From Epiperipatus broadwayi (Eukaryota > Onychophora > Udeonychophora > Euonychophora > Peripatidae), in assembly GCA_028023455.1 (NCBI GenBank), contig JAQFVV010013084.1, positions 67,001 to 131,000 on the forward strand: 64,000 bases of DNA, in the 5' to 3' direction. Under the pieces are notes generated by a model that worked only from the letters and a program-made list of their open reading frames with translations, ran no database searches and had not been told where the DNA came from. The stretch's first letter is position 1; each line of letters starts with the position of its first letter. A program made the position numbers and the translations under genes. Below, piece after piece: positions 28,195 to 45,100 of this stretch.

Positions 28195-28382
28195 CCTCAC
28201 ACGCATGTCATTTTAGCTCCAAAATAATTTTAAAATTTTCATTGAAATTTTACTTTTTGAGTCTACTTGTTGTTTATACTTTTATCATTATAGATTATTA
28301 CACCAGAATAAACAATTAGGTAGGTAAAATCTACTTTGTTTTTTTAAAATCTGACATATTTTAGTTTATCTGTTTAATAATT

Positions 28383-30316
28383 ATGGAGTTGAAAGACTTG
28401 TTGCTTCTAAGTGAAATGGCAAATGTAAGTGAGCCTACAAATAATTATATTATTTGTCATAATAATTCTATTTTTAATAATAATTCATCATTTCAAACTA
28501 AAGATGTTCAAATTACAATCAATAACCAAAATAAGTTGAATAACACAATTCAAACTAACAATCAAGTGAAACCACAAGCTAAGCTAATGAAACCAAAGAC
28601 AATGTTTGGCTCTGTTAATGTTCAAATGAGCATACAAGAGTCTATTGAAAACATGAATGTTTTCCCTGAATTACCGTAAACAACTAATACTATTAATGCT
28701 AATAACCTCATGCAAGAGTCAGATCATAATCAACACTTTTTCAAACATGGTCTAAAGCAAAATCATATAAAAAAAAATAATTCGTACACTAGAGCAGTTT
28801 AATCTCATGCCGAGAATATTACCAGTAACATGCAGAATTCAACTGAATACTTAACAGAAGTATTAGGCCAAAAATGATAGCAAAGATGAACAAAGTAATG
28901 TAAATATAAATGCAAATCATACCCAATTACTTACTTCGGAATTATATGCTCAGTACACATATAATTTTAACCAAACCATACCTCGAATTCTCTTTAGATC
29001 ATTCCAAAAATTCCATAGTGAGAAAACGGTAATAATGGCAGTTACAAACACGGAATGCAATTTATTTAAATTTCCTATGGATGAATTTTATTAACTTTTG
29101 ACTGAAAAAACATTATGGACATTTATTTATAAAATATTACACCATCCTAATAATAGATATTTATGCATAGAATTCCATAATAAAATGCAAAGAAATATTT
29201 TCAAAAATAATATTAAATTTATAAACTCAAGAATCCTTTGTTATATCGATATGGAGCGCCCCTATCTCTACAAGGAAGAATCAAAAACTGCTGCAATGAT
29301 TGTAAAGAAATTGACTTGCAATTAATTTTTTCAAAATATGGGAAAATAAGAAACTTTAAATAACTGGTTGCTAAAAATGCAGTTATCCCATTATTTTTAA
29401 ATATTGCGATGTTTAGCATAAAATTACATAAAAATGTTACACCTAGTGACATACCAACTGTACATGAAACAGACATCTCACCAGTAATCATAACTTTCAT
29501 AGATTTACCACCCAGTGCTTTCATTGCAAACAATGATCGCATTTAATACAAGAATGTCCCACCAAAATATGTCAAAAATGCGGATTAAAATGCTCGAAAA
29601 CACATCGTTGCTGGAGCCAATTAAACACAACAAAATATAACGAAAATATCAACATCAAAATAACCCCAACTTTAAGTCAAACAGGAGATAATGAAAATAC
29701 CCAAGCAGAGATACCACAAACCTGGGATTCATCAACTTTGATTATCTCTGAGAAACAATCAATACCAATGCACCTGCATAAACCAATACAAAAATCATCC
29801 CCTATCATCCACAATACTCAAGAGACCAATTATGTACCAATAACTAGTAACTCAAAACTTGATGATGAGAATATAAGCTCATCCTCATCAAGTGAACTTG
29901 AAGACATTTTCGCAGAAGATGCCATTCTGTTTCAATTAGTGACAAAAAATAAAAAAACTGCAATAAGAAAAAAGGGAATTCATGTAACTGAATCGACTCA
30001 AGATAATAATACTCAATCTACCGCTATAAAATGTAAATCACCAGTGAATCATGCTGCAACCAAGCAATCCACTCCCCTTAGTAAAAAAATAAAATCTAAT
30101 AACTCTGACCTCCAAATAACAGGAACTCAAACAGACACATACTCGGATAGACAATTGCATTCAGTTGCTACCACACCTGCACCACAACATCAGGTGTATT
30201 TAGCTGGAGTTGATATCCACAGAAGAACACATAAGAAAATAAAAGTTACTACTGAACACTCATCAGATAATCCTAATGCAAATTATCCTGGACACATTAA
30301 ACCAAACAAAACTTAG
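28383..30316 (+). pseudogene. ORF1 of LINE family T copy 1
   Basis: Starts at ATG 28383 (MELKDLLLLSEMANVSEP), Asn-rich N-terminus, then is broken: a TAA at 28677 replaces a lysine codon kept in copy 2, and further frame changes follow. Open pieces 28383-28679, 29098-29325 and 29738-30316 can be placed by alignment to copy 2. The region near 29510-29620 encodes a CCHC-type zinc knuckle block (CFHC, HLIQEC, then CQKCGLKC and THRC), expected for an RNA-binding LINE ORF1. The last piece is a Ser/Thr-rich low-complexity C-terminus ending at 30316. ORF1 proteins of such LINEs package the RNA. Confidence 0.75.
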
Positions 30317-30842
30317 TGATATATCATGAATGAAGAACTATATCCAACCCTTTTTATTTTATTTTTATTTTATCCAATTTGTGTTAAATTCTCTGTTGTA
30401 ATGATTTTTTTGTTAATTTCTATGTTTGGTAGGGGTTCATTGCTGATTACACTTACCCAGCTAAAATACATATATCACATTAATAATATTATACACACAC
30501 AACATGACAAACAACCACACATAGTTACACCTTATAGCCATAAACAAAATAAACATAAACTCTATAAAAAACAAACACATATATCAATAAATTATAAACT
30601 CACTAATACAATCTTCCTTTTATTATTAAACATACTATATCTATTCTCATTATACATGATACAAAATTATTACCTTCCTTTAACATCCTATCCCACTGTT
30701 ACATTAGATAGATTGTTCCAGTTCTCATATTTCTATACTTGCTGCACAAAATCATACTTTCCACTACCAAGATCAATAACAACTATAAACATTATGCATA
30801 TACAACAAATTACCATAATCATTGTACGATCTAGAATTATTC
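30317..30842. other. Inter-ORF spacer of LINE copy 1
   Basis: About 500 bp between ORF1 and ORF2. A 178-codon frame (30326-30862) looks hydrophobic only because the DNA is T/A-rich; I do not call it a gene. Confidence 0.5.
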
Positions 30843-33761
30843 ATGCTAGTATCAATTACTGAAGTTAATGTCAGAGGGATAAACTCACCCCATAGAATGT
30901 TTGCCATTACCAGCTGGATTCAGAAATTCACACCACATATTCTTCTTTTTACAGAAACCAAATGCTCAGTAAGTTCTTCTTTTAAACCTGAGCAGCATCT
31001 TACCAAGTTTGGATATACCAGATTTTCCACATCAAACTATTCAGCTGCAGGAATAGGAGTGCTCATCAATAGGAACTCTCCATTCCAATCTTTCAATATC
31101 TTATATATTGATCAACACATGATTATCATCACTCTCCATAATGCAGCATGCACAATAAATATTAGAGCATTATATTTATATAATCAACCAATACTCATTC
31201 ACCAGCTTGTTAACATAATTAATTTAACACTAGCAACAAATCCACACCCCATAATTCTCTTGAGTGACTTTAATATGTCATACCAAGACTTTACAATGAA
31301 ATATCTTCATAAAATTAACAAAAGGTTAATGAGCTCAGAAGGTTTCTTTTCATAAAATGCAGTATCATTTTACACTAAAAATCATTCATCATTAATAGAT
31401 CTACTCTTTTACTCTCCTGAATTGCACTTTATAATTATGCCCTCCCTAAACCCAGTAGCCTTTTCTGACCATCATGCCCTTAATGTCATATTAAATTTAG
31501 ATATGCAGCTACACTAAACACTTTAATGAACAATACCACCCACTTACTATTAAAAAATGCTCCCGAAGCCATAATATCTAATGCATACATTTATTTTAAA
31601 AAAATTGACATACTTTCACTCCAACCAACAGAAGCTTGGTTTGCCTTCATTAATATTTTAGCTTCTAACATTAAACATTATACTCCAAGAAATCCTTCTT
31701 CTACTGCACTTTCAAAAAAATTAGATATACTGCATATGAAGCTAAAAAGCACACCTACCAACTCAAATTCAGTTAATACCATAATGATACTAAAGCAAGA
31801 GTTCAAATAGACACAACTCACACTAGCTAATTATCTTTCTATTAAAAAAGCCAAAATCTTTTTAAAAACACCCATGACTGGCCAATGGCATATCTCAAAT
31901 GGGCATTAGGCTATAACTCTAATATAATAACACCCTCATCCATTTTAATAAATGATAAAATGGTTACCAGAATAAATATGCTTCCTCCAATTAAACAATA
32001 TTTTAAAACTAAATTTCAAAAGCTACCCATGCCAATTCTTGCTCCACTTTATTTTGGTATGTCACAAACTATCCTTAATATATCTAAAGAAGACATTACA
32101 AATAAATTAAAAACAATTCCAAACAACTCACATCCAGGAACACATGCCATTCCGAAATTTTTGCTTGAACACTTTAGCCACTTTACTATTCCCATAATTT
32201 ACAATATGCTACATTACTTGTCAAATCACATTCATACTATAGAACTACTCTACCCTGTCTCACTAGTGCCTTTCTAAAAAAAACCTTTACTACCCTCACC
32301 TCTCAATAATCTTAGACCTATGTCCCCACTAATCATTAAAATAATAGAATCCATTATTAAATATAAAATCCAACCTCTTATATTACCTACTCTATCTAAA
32401 TTCCAGTTTGCCAAAAAAGGCTCATCCATCCCCAAGGCTCATGTCTTATTTAGGGCACTAACTGATGACACTCACCACCATAGAAAAGCTGCACCTATTG
32501 CAGTACAATTAGATATTGAAGCTGCCTTTGATTCTGTGCCTATTGAAAAACTCTTAGAAGTGCTTGGTAGTCATGGAATCCCGATTCCAATTATGTATAT
32601 TTTAGCTAACCTCTTTATAAATAGAAAGATACACATCACCTTAAATGGAAAAATGTCATCAGAATTCACTCCACATAATTCAATTCCTCAAGATTCACCC
32701 CTTAGTGCCCTCCTCTTCATCACCTACATTAATCCCCTCTTACTTCAAATTGAAGCTGAACTACCGGGAATACACACAATTTTTTTAAACCGTACAATTA
32801 ACCATATTTCATTCATGGGTGACATAACTGTTTTTCTTCCTTCACAAAAATTGTTGCCTTAACAACATAATATATTGGAAAAATACACAAAAGATTATAC
32901 TCTAAAATTCGATCCCAACAAAATGGCCACATGGTCCATACTTACTGGCACTCCAATTAAAACAAAAGTTGAAACCCGACCTCATAACTTCCTGGGAATT
33001 TTCTTCCATCAATCAGTAAATATAATGAGAATAAATATACAAAATCAACTAATCATTTCCATACAAAAAATTATTAATTCTCTAACTAAAGCTTATCTTT
33101 CAATACACAGCAAGATATCTCTAATTAACATGCTAATCTATCCAAAAATTAATTTCTATTCACCCACCATTAAATTCACAAACTCATTCATCTAGAAAAT
33201 CAATTCTCTATGTACTAAATTGATCTTGAACCAGAAGACCATTTCTATTAGCATTAATAAACTCCAAAAGCAATCAAAATTTAATGGCTTATCTTTGCAT
33301 TCAATAAATACCTTTTATTATCAAAAATCCTATAATACACTATTTAAAATTTGCAGTAACTTTCAGAATTTTCAGGTTTTCATTCCAATATCTCCTACAG
33401 ACACACCTCCGCCTATCAACAATAAGTTCATTAATAATCTAATTTAACACATATGTCAATACAAGTTACCAGATAATATGTTTACAGCAGAAATAAAGTA
33501 CTGGGATGCATATCAAAATATGACTAACCTAGATCTACTTCAAACACTAGATAGTACACTTAAACTAACAAATAAATCTCTAATACAAAAATGATATTTA
33601 GAAAGTAAATACTTTGACTTCCTCATTAAAATTAACATGAATGCTTTACCAACAAGTGCATTTTTTTTCAATAAAAGGAAATATACTAACATTCAACCTA
33701 TCTGTCCCTTATGTGGTAGGGATGATGAAACAATGCAACATTTTATACCACTGCAATGCCT
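30843..33761 (+). pseudogene. ORF2 (endonuclease and reverse transcriptase), LINE copy 1, 5' part
   Basis: Begins ITEVNVRGINSPHRMFAI, the usual start of an APE-type LINE endonuclease; TETKC carries the catalytic Glu, LLSDFNMS the Asp/Asn pair, and FSDHHALNV the final Asp/His after a stop at about 31353. The RT follows in pieces 31885-32277, 32320-32862 and 32875-33195: PNNSHPGTHAIPKF, LRPMSPL, VQLDIEAAFDSV (motif A), IPQDSPLSALLF (motif B, normally QGSPLSP) and SFMGDITVF (motif C, normally FADD; one Asp lost). The C-terminal CPLCGRDDETMQHF lies just before the insertion at about 33762. The ORF resumes at about 35868. Confidence 0.8.
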
Positions 33762-33801
33762 TACATATATATATATACACACGTACATATATATATTATA
33801 A
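33762..33801. repeat. (TA)-rich tract at left edge of an insertion
   Basis: ACATATATATATATACACACGTACATATATATATTATAA-type sequence immediately after the LINE ORF2 is cut. Its counterpart, a clean (TA)n, lies at 35841-35866. Confidence 0.7.
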
Positions 33802-35840
33802 TGGTCAGGGATGATGGTGAAGCATTCAGTCTTACCGTATCTGCTGACAGAGCGCCACTAGGCTACTTTGAACCTAGAAAATTTATAAAGTCGACAGATA
33901 TGCACTGTTAAGATCACGACCGTCAGCCCACGTCACTAGCTCAAGTTGATGCAGAAACTTAATATATTTATTAAAATATATTTTTAATAATAAAGAATAA
34001 AAAAAGCAAGCACTGTCAGTTTTAATAACACAAAAAATTTATTTACATATATATATGTGTGTGTGTGACGACACACAAAACTTGAAAAATAATTATATAA
34101 AAAAAATTGTTTGTTTCATTATTGTTTACTATTATTTTTAATCTTAGAATGTTGAGCATAAATGAGCTACCTAGATGCACTCACAAATATTCAAATCACT
34201 TGACTCCAGACTAAAAATCTGCAGCCACACCAATATTCACTTCCAGATATATATCAGCAACCAATGCAATGTGAACATGTTAGCATAGAATCACGTCGAC
34301 AGGAATGTGCATCTGAATGGTGTGTTATTATTGGAGAAGACATGGCCTTCATCCCACAGGAATGTGCATCTGTATCGGGTGAAGGAAACATGCATATAAA
34401 TTAATAAATAGAAAAGCTACATATGGATGAGAGAGCGGTCTTATCTTGACGACTTATCTTCTCAATCCATAGAGCTGGAATGGGTCAATGATGCAGGAAA
34501 TATGTCTGCATCCATTTCAATGGTATGACTACTTCTTTGGGGTCATGCATTCAGTGGACTCATCACCCTAGGTGCTAGCACACTTCCCATTACATTGATA
34601 TAAATGTCCATATATCCCTCCACCAGCATTGACACAACTATGAAACAAATAGTCCGAGATCAAAACCTCTTTAAACTAGCATATAGCCATCCATACTCAA
34701 CTAACATTTAAATCATTTTTATTAATTTAATAAAAATAAAATATTTAGTTTACAGTTTTAAAATCATTTTAAAATGAGCATTATATTTAACTTATTTTCT
34801 TTCCAGAAATACTATTTTAACCTATTTTTAAAATTATTAATGCACAAATAACTATGTTTTTCTATTTTAAAATTTAAGTTTGTAATCACAAACCCCTACC
34901 CTATTATAAACAGATATTAATTAAGCATGAATAAAAAAAACAATGCATATTTTAAGAGATTACGTTTTAAACTTTAGCTATTACTTTTAACATTGCAAGA
35001 TTTAAAAAAAATAAGAAATAAAGTTCATGTTTGCTCCAGAGAGAAAGTCTATAGTTAATATTTTAAGAAAGTTCAGAGATTTTAAAATGGAACAGTTTAT
35101 ACTTCATATTTATAATTTATACTTTTCTTTCTTCATGCTTGTTCCTTCGCGATGAAAATTTATGAAGACTTATGATGATTTATGAACATTTATGATGACT
35201 TCTGAAAACGGGATCCATGGAGATGAAGGCTGCCTTTGGCTGGCCGCACCAAAGGAAGCATGATTTAGTTGATTACATTCTTGGTGATGGTGATAATAAC
35301 TTTTAAGATTTTTATTTTTACTTTCAGCAATTTTCTAATAATTAATTATTGTTTTGGATTTTCCTTTTATATTAATCTTAAGGATTGACTCAACATTACA
35401 TCATCGATGATGGTGGTCTTTTCGCTGAGGTCTGATTCCATAGGGATTTCTTTTTATTTGCTAAAAGTTTCTATTTTCCTATCTGACCGTTGATTATACA
35501 TTTAAATGCCCAAGGGCTTGTTCAATTGGACTAATTATAATAATCATTTCAATCACATTAATTAACCTGTTTTCCAAATAAAAAGATATATTTAAAGATA
35601 AATTTAAAGATATAATTTTATCCCCAAATCTTTTTAAAATTTAGTTTTAAACTACTCTTTTTTTAATAAAGTTTTATTTTAATAATTATTTATCTGTGCG
35701 ATTTTATATATATGCGAGTTTAAGATGATTTTTTAATTTTCAATTTTTTTGTCTTAAAAAAAAATTTTTTTAATGTGAACTTTTTATTTTAATGTTTAAT
35801 AATAATAAAAAATAATGTAACGTCATCTGTGCTTGTTACA
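33802..35840. mobile_element. Candidate solo LTR or other insertion inside LINE copy 1
   Basis: About 2.04 kb of non-LINE sequence splits LINE ORF2; the protein before (..DETMQHF) and after (..ICDIIRENIQKG) align in order with the uninterrupted copy 0, which proves an insertion. The insert can be bounded as TGGTCAGGG...GCTTGTTACA (TG to CA) between (TA) tracts, as for the three LTR elements, but flanking bases are ATAA versus ATAT and there is no second LTR. It has no ORF. It contains a GCCACTAGG module also seen in LTR element 3. A solo LTR fits best; another element type is not excluded. Confidence 0.4.

Positions 35841-35867
<27 letters not shown>
35841..35867. repeat. (TA)n tract at right edge of the insertion
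   Basis: About 13 TA units between the insertion and the resumed LINE sequence. Confidence 0.9.
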
Positions 35868-35871
<4 letters not shown>

Positions 35872-36150
35872 ACTAATATCCACATTCATTTATAATTCTA
35901 AACCAATATGTGACATCATAAGAGAAAATATTCAAAAAGGAATATATCCCAATATAAGACTTTCCACCTTTATCATTTTTACTCTCTGGTTCTTAAGGTG
36001 TCACTTTGTATTTAATCCAACATCAAGAAAATTTAAATCTCTCTTTGAAAATAAAATCTGAAAAATTAAAATGAGAGATCATTTTTTGGCCCTGGCGGAT
36101 ATATTCAACGCCACTTGGAGGCTCATAAAATTATCTCCACAATCATAAAT
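35868..36150 (+). pseudogene. ORF2 3' end of LINE copy 1, after the insertion
   Basis: Continues the ORF2 C-terminus: STFIYNSKPICDIIRENIQK, then FIIFTLWFLRCHFVFNPT and a stop after FENKI, then KMRDHFLALADIFNATWRL. This matches copy 0 (FLLFTLWFLSGHFIFNPT) segment by segment. The remaining 250 bp to 36402 is 3' UTR. Confidence 0.75.
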
Positions 36151-36402
36151 CTTAAACAAAATCAGCAGTAGACTCAAAAAACTATCACAACCATCAGAGG
36201 AAATCTTACTCATTAATTTTCTTGCCCCAATTTTTTTCTTCATTTTATCTTTCATGTAACATTTGTTTACTTTTTTTTATAAAAAAAAAATATATATAAA
36301 AATATTTTTAACACGTAATCAGAATATAGAAATTATGTAACATTGTTAACTTGTAATCACAATATAGACATAATAATAAAAAACTTTTAAAACTAAAATT
36401 CT

Positions 36403-40263
<3,861 letters not shown>

Positions 40264-40280
40264 TCAAGATGGCCACCATG
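40264..40280 (+). promoter_or_regulatory. YY1-like motif at the 5' end of LINE copy 2
   Basis: TCAAGATGGCCACCATG, the counterpart of 28178-28194; one base differs (CCGCC to CCACC). It marks the shared start of the family. Confidence 0.5.
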
Positions 40281-40467
40281 CCTCACAAGCATGTCATTTT
40301 GGGTCCAAATAATTTTAAAAATTTTCATTGAAATTTTACTTTTTGAGTCTACTCGTTGTTGATACTTTTATCATTATAGATTATTACACTGGAATAAACA
40401 ATTAGGTAGGTAAAATCTACTTCATTTCTTAAAATCTGACAGATTTTAGTTTATCTGCTCTATAATT

Positions 40468-41930
40468 ATGGAGTCGAAAAACTCATTGCTTCTAAGTAAA
40501 ATGGCAAGTGTAAGTGAGCCTACAAATAATTCTATTATTTCTAATAATAATTATATTTCTAATAATAATTCATCATTTCAAACTGAAGATGTTCAAATTA
40601 CAATCAATAACCAAAATAAATTGAATAACACAATTCAAACTAACAATCAAGTGAAACTACAAGCTAAGCTAATGAAACCAAAGACAATGTTTGGCTCTGT
40701 TAACCTTCAAACGAGCATGCAAGAGTATATCAAAAACATGGATCTTTTCCCTGAATTACCAAAAACAATTAATACTATTTATGCTAATAACCTTATGCAA
40801 AAGTCAGATAATAATCAACACTTTTTCAAACAATGTCTAAAGGAAAATCAAATAAAAGAAAATAAATTGCACCCTACAGCAGTTAAATCTCATGCCAAGA
40901 ATATTACCAGTAACGTGCAGAATTCAACTGAATACTTAACAGAAGTATTAGGCCTAGAAAATGATAGCAAAGGTGAACAAAGTAGTGTAAATATAAATGC
41001 AAATGATACCCAATTAATTACTTTGGAATTATATGCTCAGCACACAAATAATTTTAACCAAATCATACCTCAAAGTCTCTTTAGATCATTCCAAAAATTT
41101 CATAGTGAGAAAATGTTAATAATGGCAGTTGCAAACACACAATGCAATTTATTTAAATTTCCTATGGATGAATTTTATCAACTTTTGACTGAAAAAAAAT
41201 TATGGACATTTATTTATAAAATATTACGCCATCTTAATAATAGATATTTATGCTTAGAATTTCATAATAAAATGCAAAGGAATATTTTCAAAACTCGAGA
41301 ATCCTTTGTTATATCAATATAGAGTGCCCCCTATCTCTACAAAGAAGAATCAAAAACTGCTATATTGATTTTAATAAAATTGACTTGCAATTAATTCTTT
41401 CAAAATATGGGGAAATAACAAACTTTAATTATCTGGTTGATAAAAATGCAGTTATCCCAGTATTCTTAAATATTGTGATGTTTAGCATAACATTAAACAA
41501 AAATGTTACACCTAGTGACATACCAACTATAGACGAAACAGACATCTCACCAGTAATCATCACTTTCAGAGGATTACCACCCCAGTGCTTTCATTGCAAT
41601 GAGCGCATTCAATGATTGCATTTAATTCAAGAATGTCCCACCAAAGTATGTCAAACACATGGATTAAAACACTCAAAAACACATCGTTGCTGGACCAATT
41701 AAACACATATAATACAAATATCAACAACAAAATAACCCCAACTTTAATTCAAACAGGTGATAATGAAAATACCCAAGCAGAGATACCACAAACCTGGGAT
41801 TCATCAATCTTGATTATCTCTGACAAACAATCAATACCAATACACCTGGATAAACCAATACAAAAATCATCCCCTATCATCCACAATACTCAACAGACCA
41901 ATTATGTACCAATAACTAGTAACTCAGATC
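40468..41930 (+). pseudogene. ORF1 of LINE family T copy 2
   Basis: The better preserved ORF1: 284 codons open from ATG 40468 (MESKNSLLLSKMASVSEP) to 41322, then a frame break near 41290 and continuation in 41385-41615 and 41612-41930. Order: Asn-rich N-terminus; MKPKTMFGSVNLQ; a globular part with LYAQHTNNFNQ, KLWTFIYKILRHLNNRYLCL and NKMQRNIFK; then IPVFLNIVMF...NVTPSDIPTI and RGLPPQCFHCN, leading into zinc-knuckle residues HLIQECP and THRCW near 41615-41695. The Ser/Thr-rich tail ends where the sequence becomes chimeric. The closest comparison is copy 1. Likely RNA-binding, now broken. Confidence 0.8.
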
Positions 41931-42051
41931 CTACAATTATGATTGGAGACTTCAATATTGCCATTGATCCTGAGGGAGGCTGCATGAGAGATGGGTTGTT
42001 GGACTCGGTTGTAAATAAAAAGGTTATAATTGGCGCTGAACAAACAAAATG

Positions 42052-42055
<4 letters not shown>
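41931..42055 (+). pseudogene. Endonuclease-like fragment at the LINE copy 2 junction
   Basis: About 40 codons in frame with the ORF1 tail: PTIMIGDFNIAIDPEGG then CMRDGLLDSVV. The GDFN core is the APE-endonuclease metal site. At DNA level it matches copy 1 (LLSDFNMSYQDF, near 31258) only at motif level, so it may come from a different LINE. Confidence 0.4.
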
Positions 42056-42094
<39 letters not shown>

Positions 42095-42095
42095 T

Positions 42096-42132
<37 letters not shown>
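42056..42132. repeat. Interrupted (TA)n tract left of LTR element 3
   Basis: Two (TA)n runs separated by TTATAGTTACAA. The embedded GTTACA equals the terminal bases of LTR element 3 in its sense orientation and may be a scar of an earlier event. The run ends exactly at the LTR start. Confidence 0.85.
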
Positions 42133-42135
<3 letters not shown>

Positions 42136-45100
42136 AACTTTAATAAACTATGATCATTGATACCAAGTAAAATATTATTTAACTTAATAAATAAAACGAA
42201 TTGTAGCTTTTTATTTTATATCAAAAAGAAAATAATTATTAGACCTGAGTAGTGGCCATTAAACCAAAGATCAGACTGAGTTATCAATCATATTAAGGGT
42301 CATTGGATTAAATGAAACATAGTTCTATAATTAGATTTCTTAAGATATCACAATATCAATAATGATAAACAAATAGAAACTATAAACAATTATTATTCAG
42401 AACAAACTATCATAACTCAGGTATATGGAAATCAAGTGAGGTGAGTACACTAGTAACTCAATAAATTATCTTCTCAGGTATACAGACAGTAGATTTTATC
42501 CACTTTCATTTCTTGGTTGGATCTCAAGTGCATGTCTAAGTGAACAACAAGTGAATAAGGTCTATCCAGGTGCCACTAGGTTAGCTGGACCTAGACAAAG
42601 TTATATTTATAACTTTTTCACATTTACCAGGTTTGAATCCCTTTGGTACCTTATTTCTTACAAAATGTATGATTTTGATTTTAGACTCATAGCACTGTAT
42701 GCACTAATATTTACGTAAACACCTAGGAAACATAAAACATCTTTAAACTAAAGTGGAGTATATAAATTCATTAGACAGAAATCATTTCTTAGATCTCAAC
42801 ATAATAAATGTGTTTCAATATTATTTTTATATATTTTACTAGCTCAGATTATATTATTAATTTAGGATGGCAATTCACTCATTCTTGCGTGAAATAGATG
42901 ATGGAATGGTGGTTATTATAATAATAATAAGAAGAAGAAATCAATATTTATTTATGGCCTTTAAACATTTAACTAGTCATTAATTAAAATGTTGATGATG
43001 ATGATGACAACAATAATGGTTTCAATCACAGCTTTAAGACTAAGCCTAATCATAAACCTAATCTTTATAAAGACATTCAGAATTATTGTTTAATTTTAGT
43101 ATATCTAATTGGAATTTAAATAGCTATTATTTACCTGAATCATGAATGATCACACTTAATAAAGACTACTCTTAATGAAATATATATATGCCTCATTTAA
43201 TAAAATAAACTAATATTTATTACTGCATTTCTAACATATACATAACAATTTCTATATCTACATGAAAATTGATATTAACAATAACAACAGTAATCATAAG
43301 TGACTGTTTTAAAATCATAACATTAATTTTAAATTCTTCCCCCTTTCCAGTAAATGTATTTCAAATTGGATGTCACATTGACCATGATTTTCACTCAAGA
43401 AAATGTCTCAAAAAATACTCTTTTTTTCTCTCTCTCTTTTCTCTTTCGCACACATACCTTTATAAATCTAACATGTGAAGTAGAATGATAAAAAAATAAA
43501 TGTTAGTAGAAGAGCAAGATTTCCTTTGAAATGCTATACTTTAACTTAAAACAAAATCTAATATTTTTAATACTGCCTATTTTTTCTTTACATTCACACA
43601 CAATTACATATATGCAACAAGTATTATATTATTATGTATGTGCGTGTTTTATCCCCATAATAACAAAAATATTATTTAAAACAAAATAATAATAAAAAAA
43701 TGTGTTACATATTAATAATATTTTGTAACTTTAAGTTAAAAGACAATCATAATTTTAGTACATATGAAATCATTAATGCTTATGCTTATCTTTATTAAGA
43801 AATGCTGGGTTTCAATTGATCTTGGTTGTTTTAAAAGTTCTTTAAACAAAATATACCACTCTGTTGCTAAAATTTTACTAAGTCTCTGATATTATAAAGA
43901 AAACATAAAAAAATTAATATTACCAGTTCCATTCTTTTGCAGCGACTTCCAATGATTCAAATTTATCTTGTTTAATGTCTATCTTTGGCAGCAACAATTT
44001 CCATGTTTCTTTGGAACAATCTCTTTCATGAGGTGTATAATTATTTGATGATGATGATCGTATTGAGGTTATTTCTTTAGTGGACAATTTGGAAATCATT
44101 ATATTACTCTTCTTCTCTTCCTGTCAAGCATGATTCTTTTAGTGGATGAAGTACAGCAGATGTTTTCACATTTATAAATTTTCTGGGGTTTAAACTCATT
44201 TACTGGAACAATTAATTGGACTTGATGATTTAATATTTATCTGTAGATTAATCATTTTTCTTCTGATCACCTTCAAATGTGGGTGAATGCTTTCTTATTT
44301 TTATTTAAAAACATCTGATTTCTCTCGGTCAGTTAAAAGGTGTTGAATATTATTTTTCAGACAAGACATCTTTTCTTTCCTGTATGATGCATTGGCTGGA
44401 TGGTCTGGTCAATAGACGAGACATATATTAATTTTTCTTAGCCCGCCATCCTTATATTTTCAACATTCAAAACTTGATATTAAAAAAAAATGATTTAAAA
44501 AAATAAAGGTTATCTAGCAGAATTAAAAATGTTTGTCTGCTTCAGCTTCAATAATTTTTAAAAAAGTCTCTCTAACAATAATTGATATTCCAGACTGATT
44601 TTATATCTGATTTTTATTTCTATTTTTTGACCAATTTGTTTTTAGCTGGAGAGTGCAATCCTTTTTAGGGACATTAAAAAAAAAAGATCACACACCTGGT
44701 TTCTAGGCAAACTTTTGTTTTGAAGGAAAAAATAGTCTTAATCCTTTTTTACACCTATGTAACATCTCAAATTTGAGCTTTCTTTTGATCTTAAGATGAG
44801 ACATTTTTAAAATTAGACTTCTCACATCGTCTCTAAGTTTTTCAACAGAAAATCAACCCTTATAATACAAAATTGTTGAGTAAAAAAATAATTTAACAGA
44901 TTTTCTTCTTTTTCTTTCAATATTTAATAAATGAAAATGTAGTTTATGTATGCAATGTACACACACACTCCTTCAAATTATTTATTAACTGACATTAAAA
45001 TAATCTAATTGCTAGCTTAGTAATTATAACCCTAATATTTAAAATTAAATCCTTAGATTTTAAATCCAAATTACAATTATAGAAAAGCAAAAATAAAAAC

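Larger units (their letters stand above)
28178..36402 (+). mobile_element. LINE family T copy 1 (near full length, dead, interrupted)
   Basis: Starts TCAAGATGGCCGCCATG immediately after a trinucleotide repeat and ends TTTTAAAACTAAAATTCTA at about 36402 where the next repeat begins. Removing the insertion at about 33762-35867 leaves roughly 6.1 kb: 5' UTR about 200 bp, ORF1 (zinc-knuckle protein), a spacer of about 500 bp, ORF2 (APE endonuclease, RT, zinc-binding C-terminus), short 3' UTR. Many stops and a broken RT motif make it inactive. The two-ORF layout, ORF2 start and C-terminal CCHC-like domain resemble the L1/Tx1 group, which is an inference. Confidence 0.85.
40264..42055 (+). mobile_element. 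LINE family T copy 2 (5' part only, chimeric end)
   Basis: Starts TCAAGATGGCCACCATGCC immediately after the giant trinucleotide array and follows copy 1 closely through the 5' UTR and ORF1 up to about 41930. It then switches to sequence that does not follow copy 1 (an endonuclease-like PTIMIGDFNIAIDPEGG segment, 41931-42055) before a (TA)n tract and LTR element 3. No continuation of the LINE is seen beyond LTR element 3 at 51796 onward. Confidence 0.8.

Noticed and set aside
30326-30862. 178-codon hydrophobic frame between LINE ORF1 and ORF2
   Set aside because: Hydrophobicity follows from T/A-rich DNA; position is the inter-ORF spacer, and no conserved counterpart is available in copies 0 or 2.
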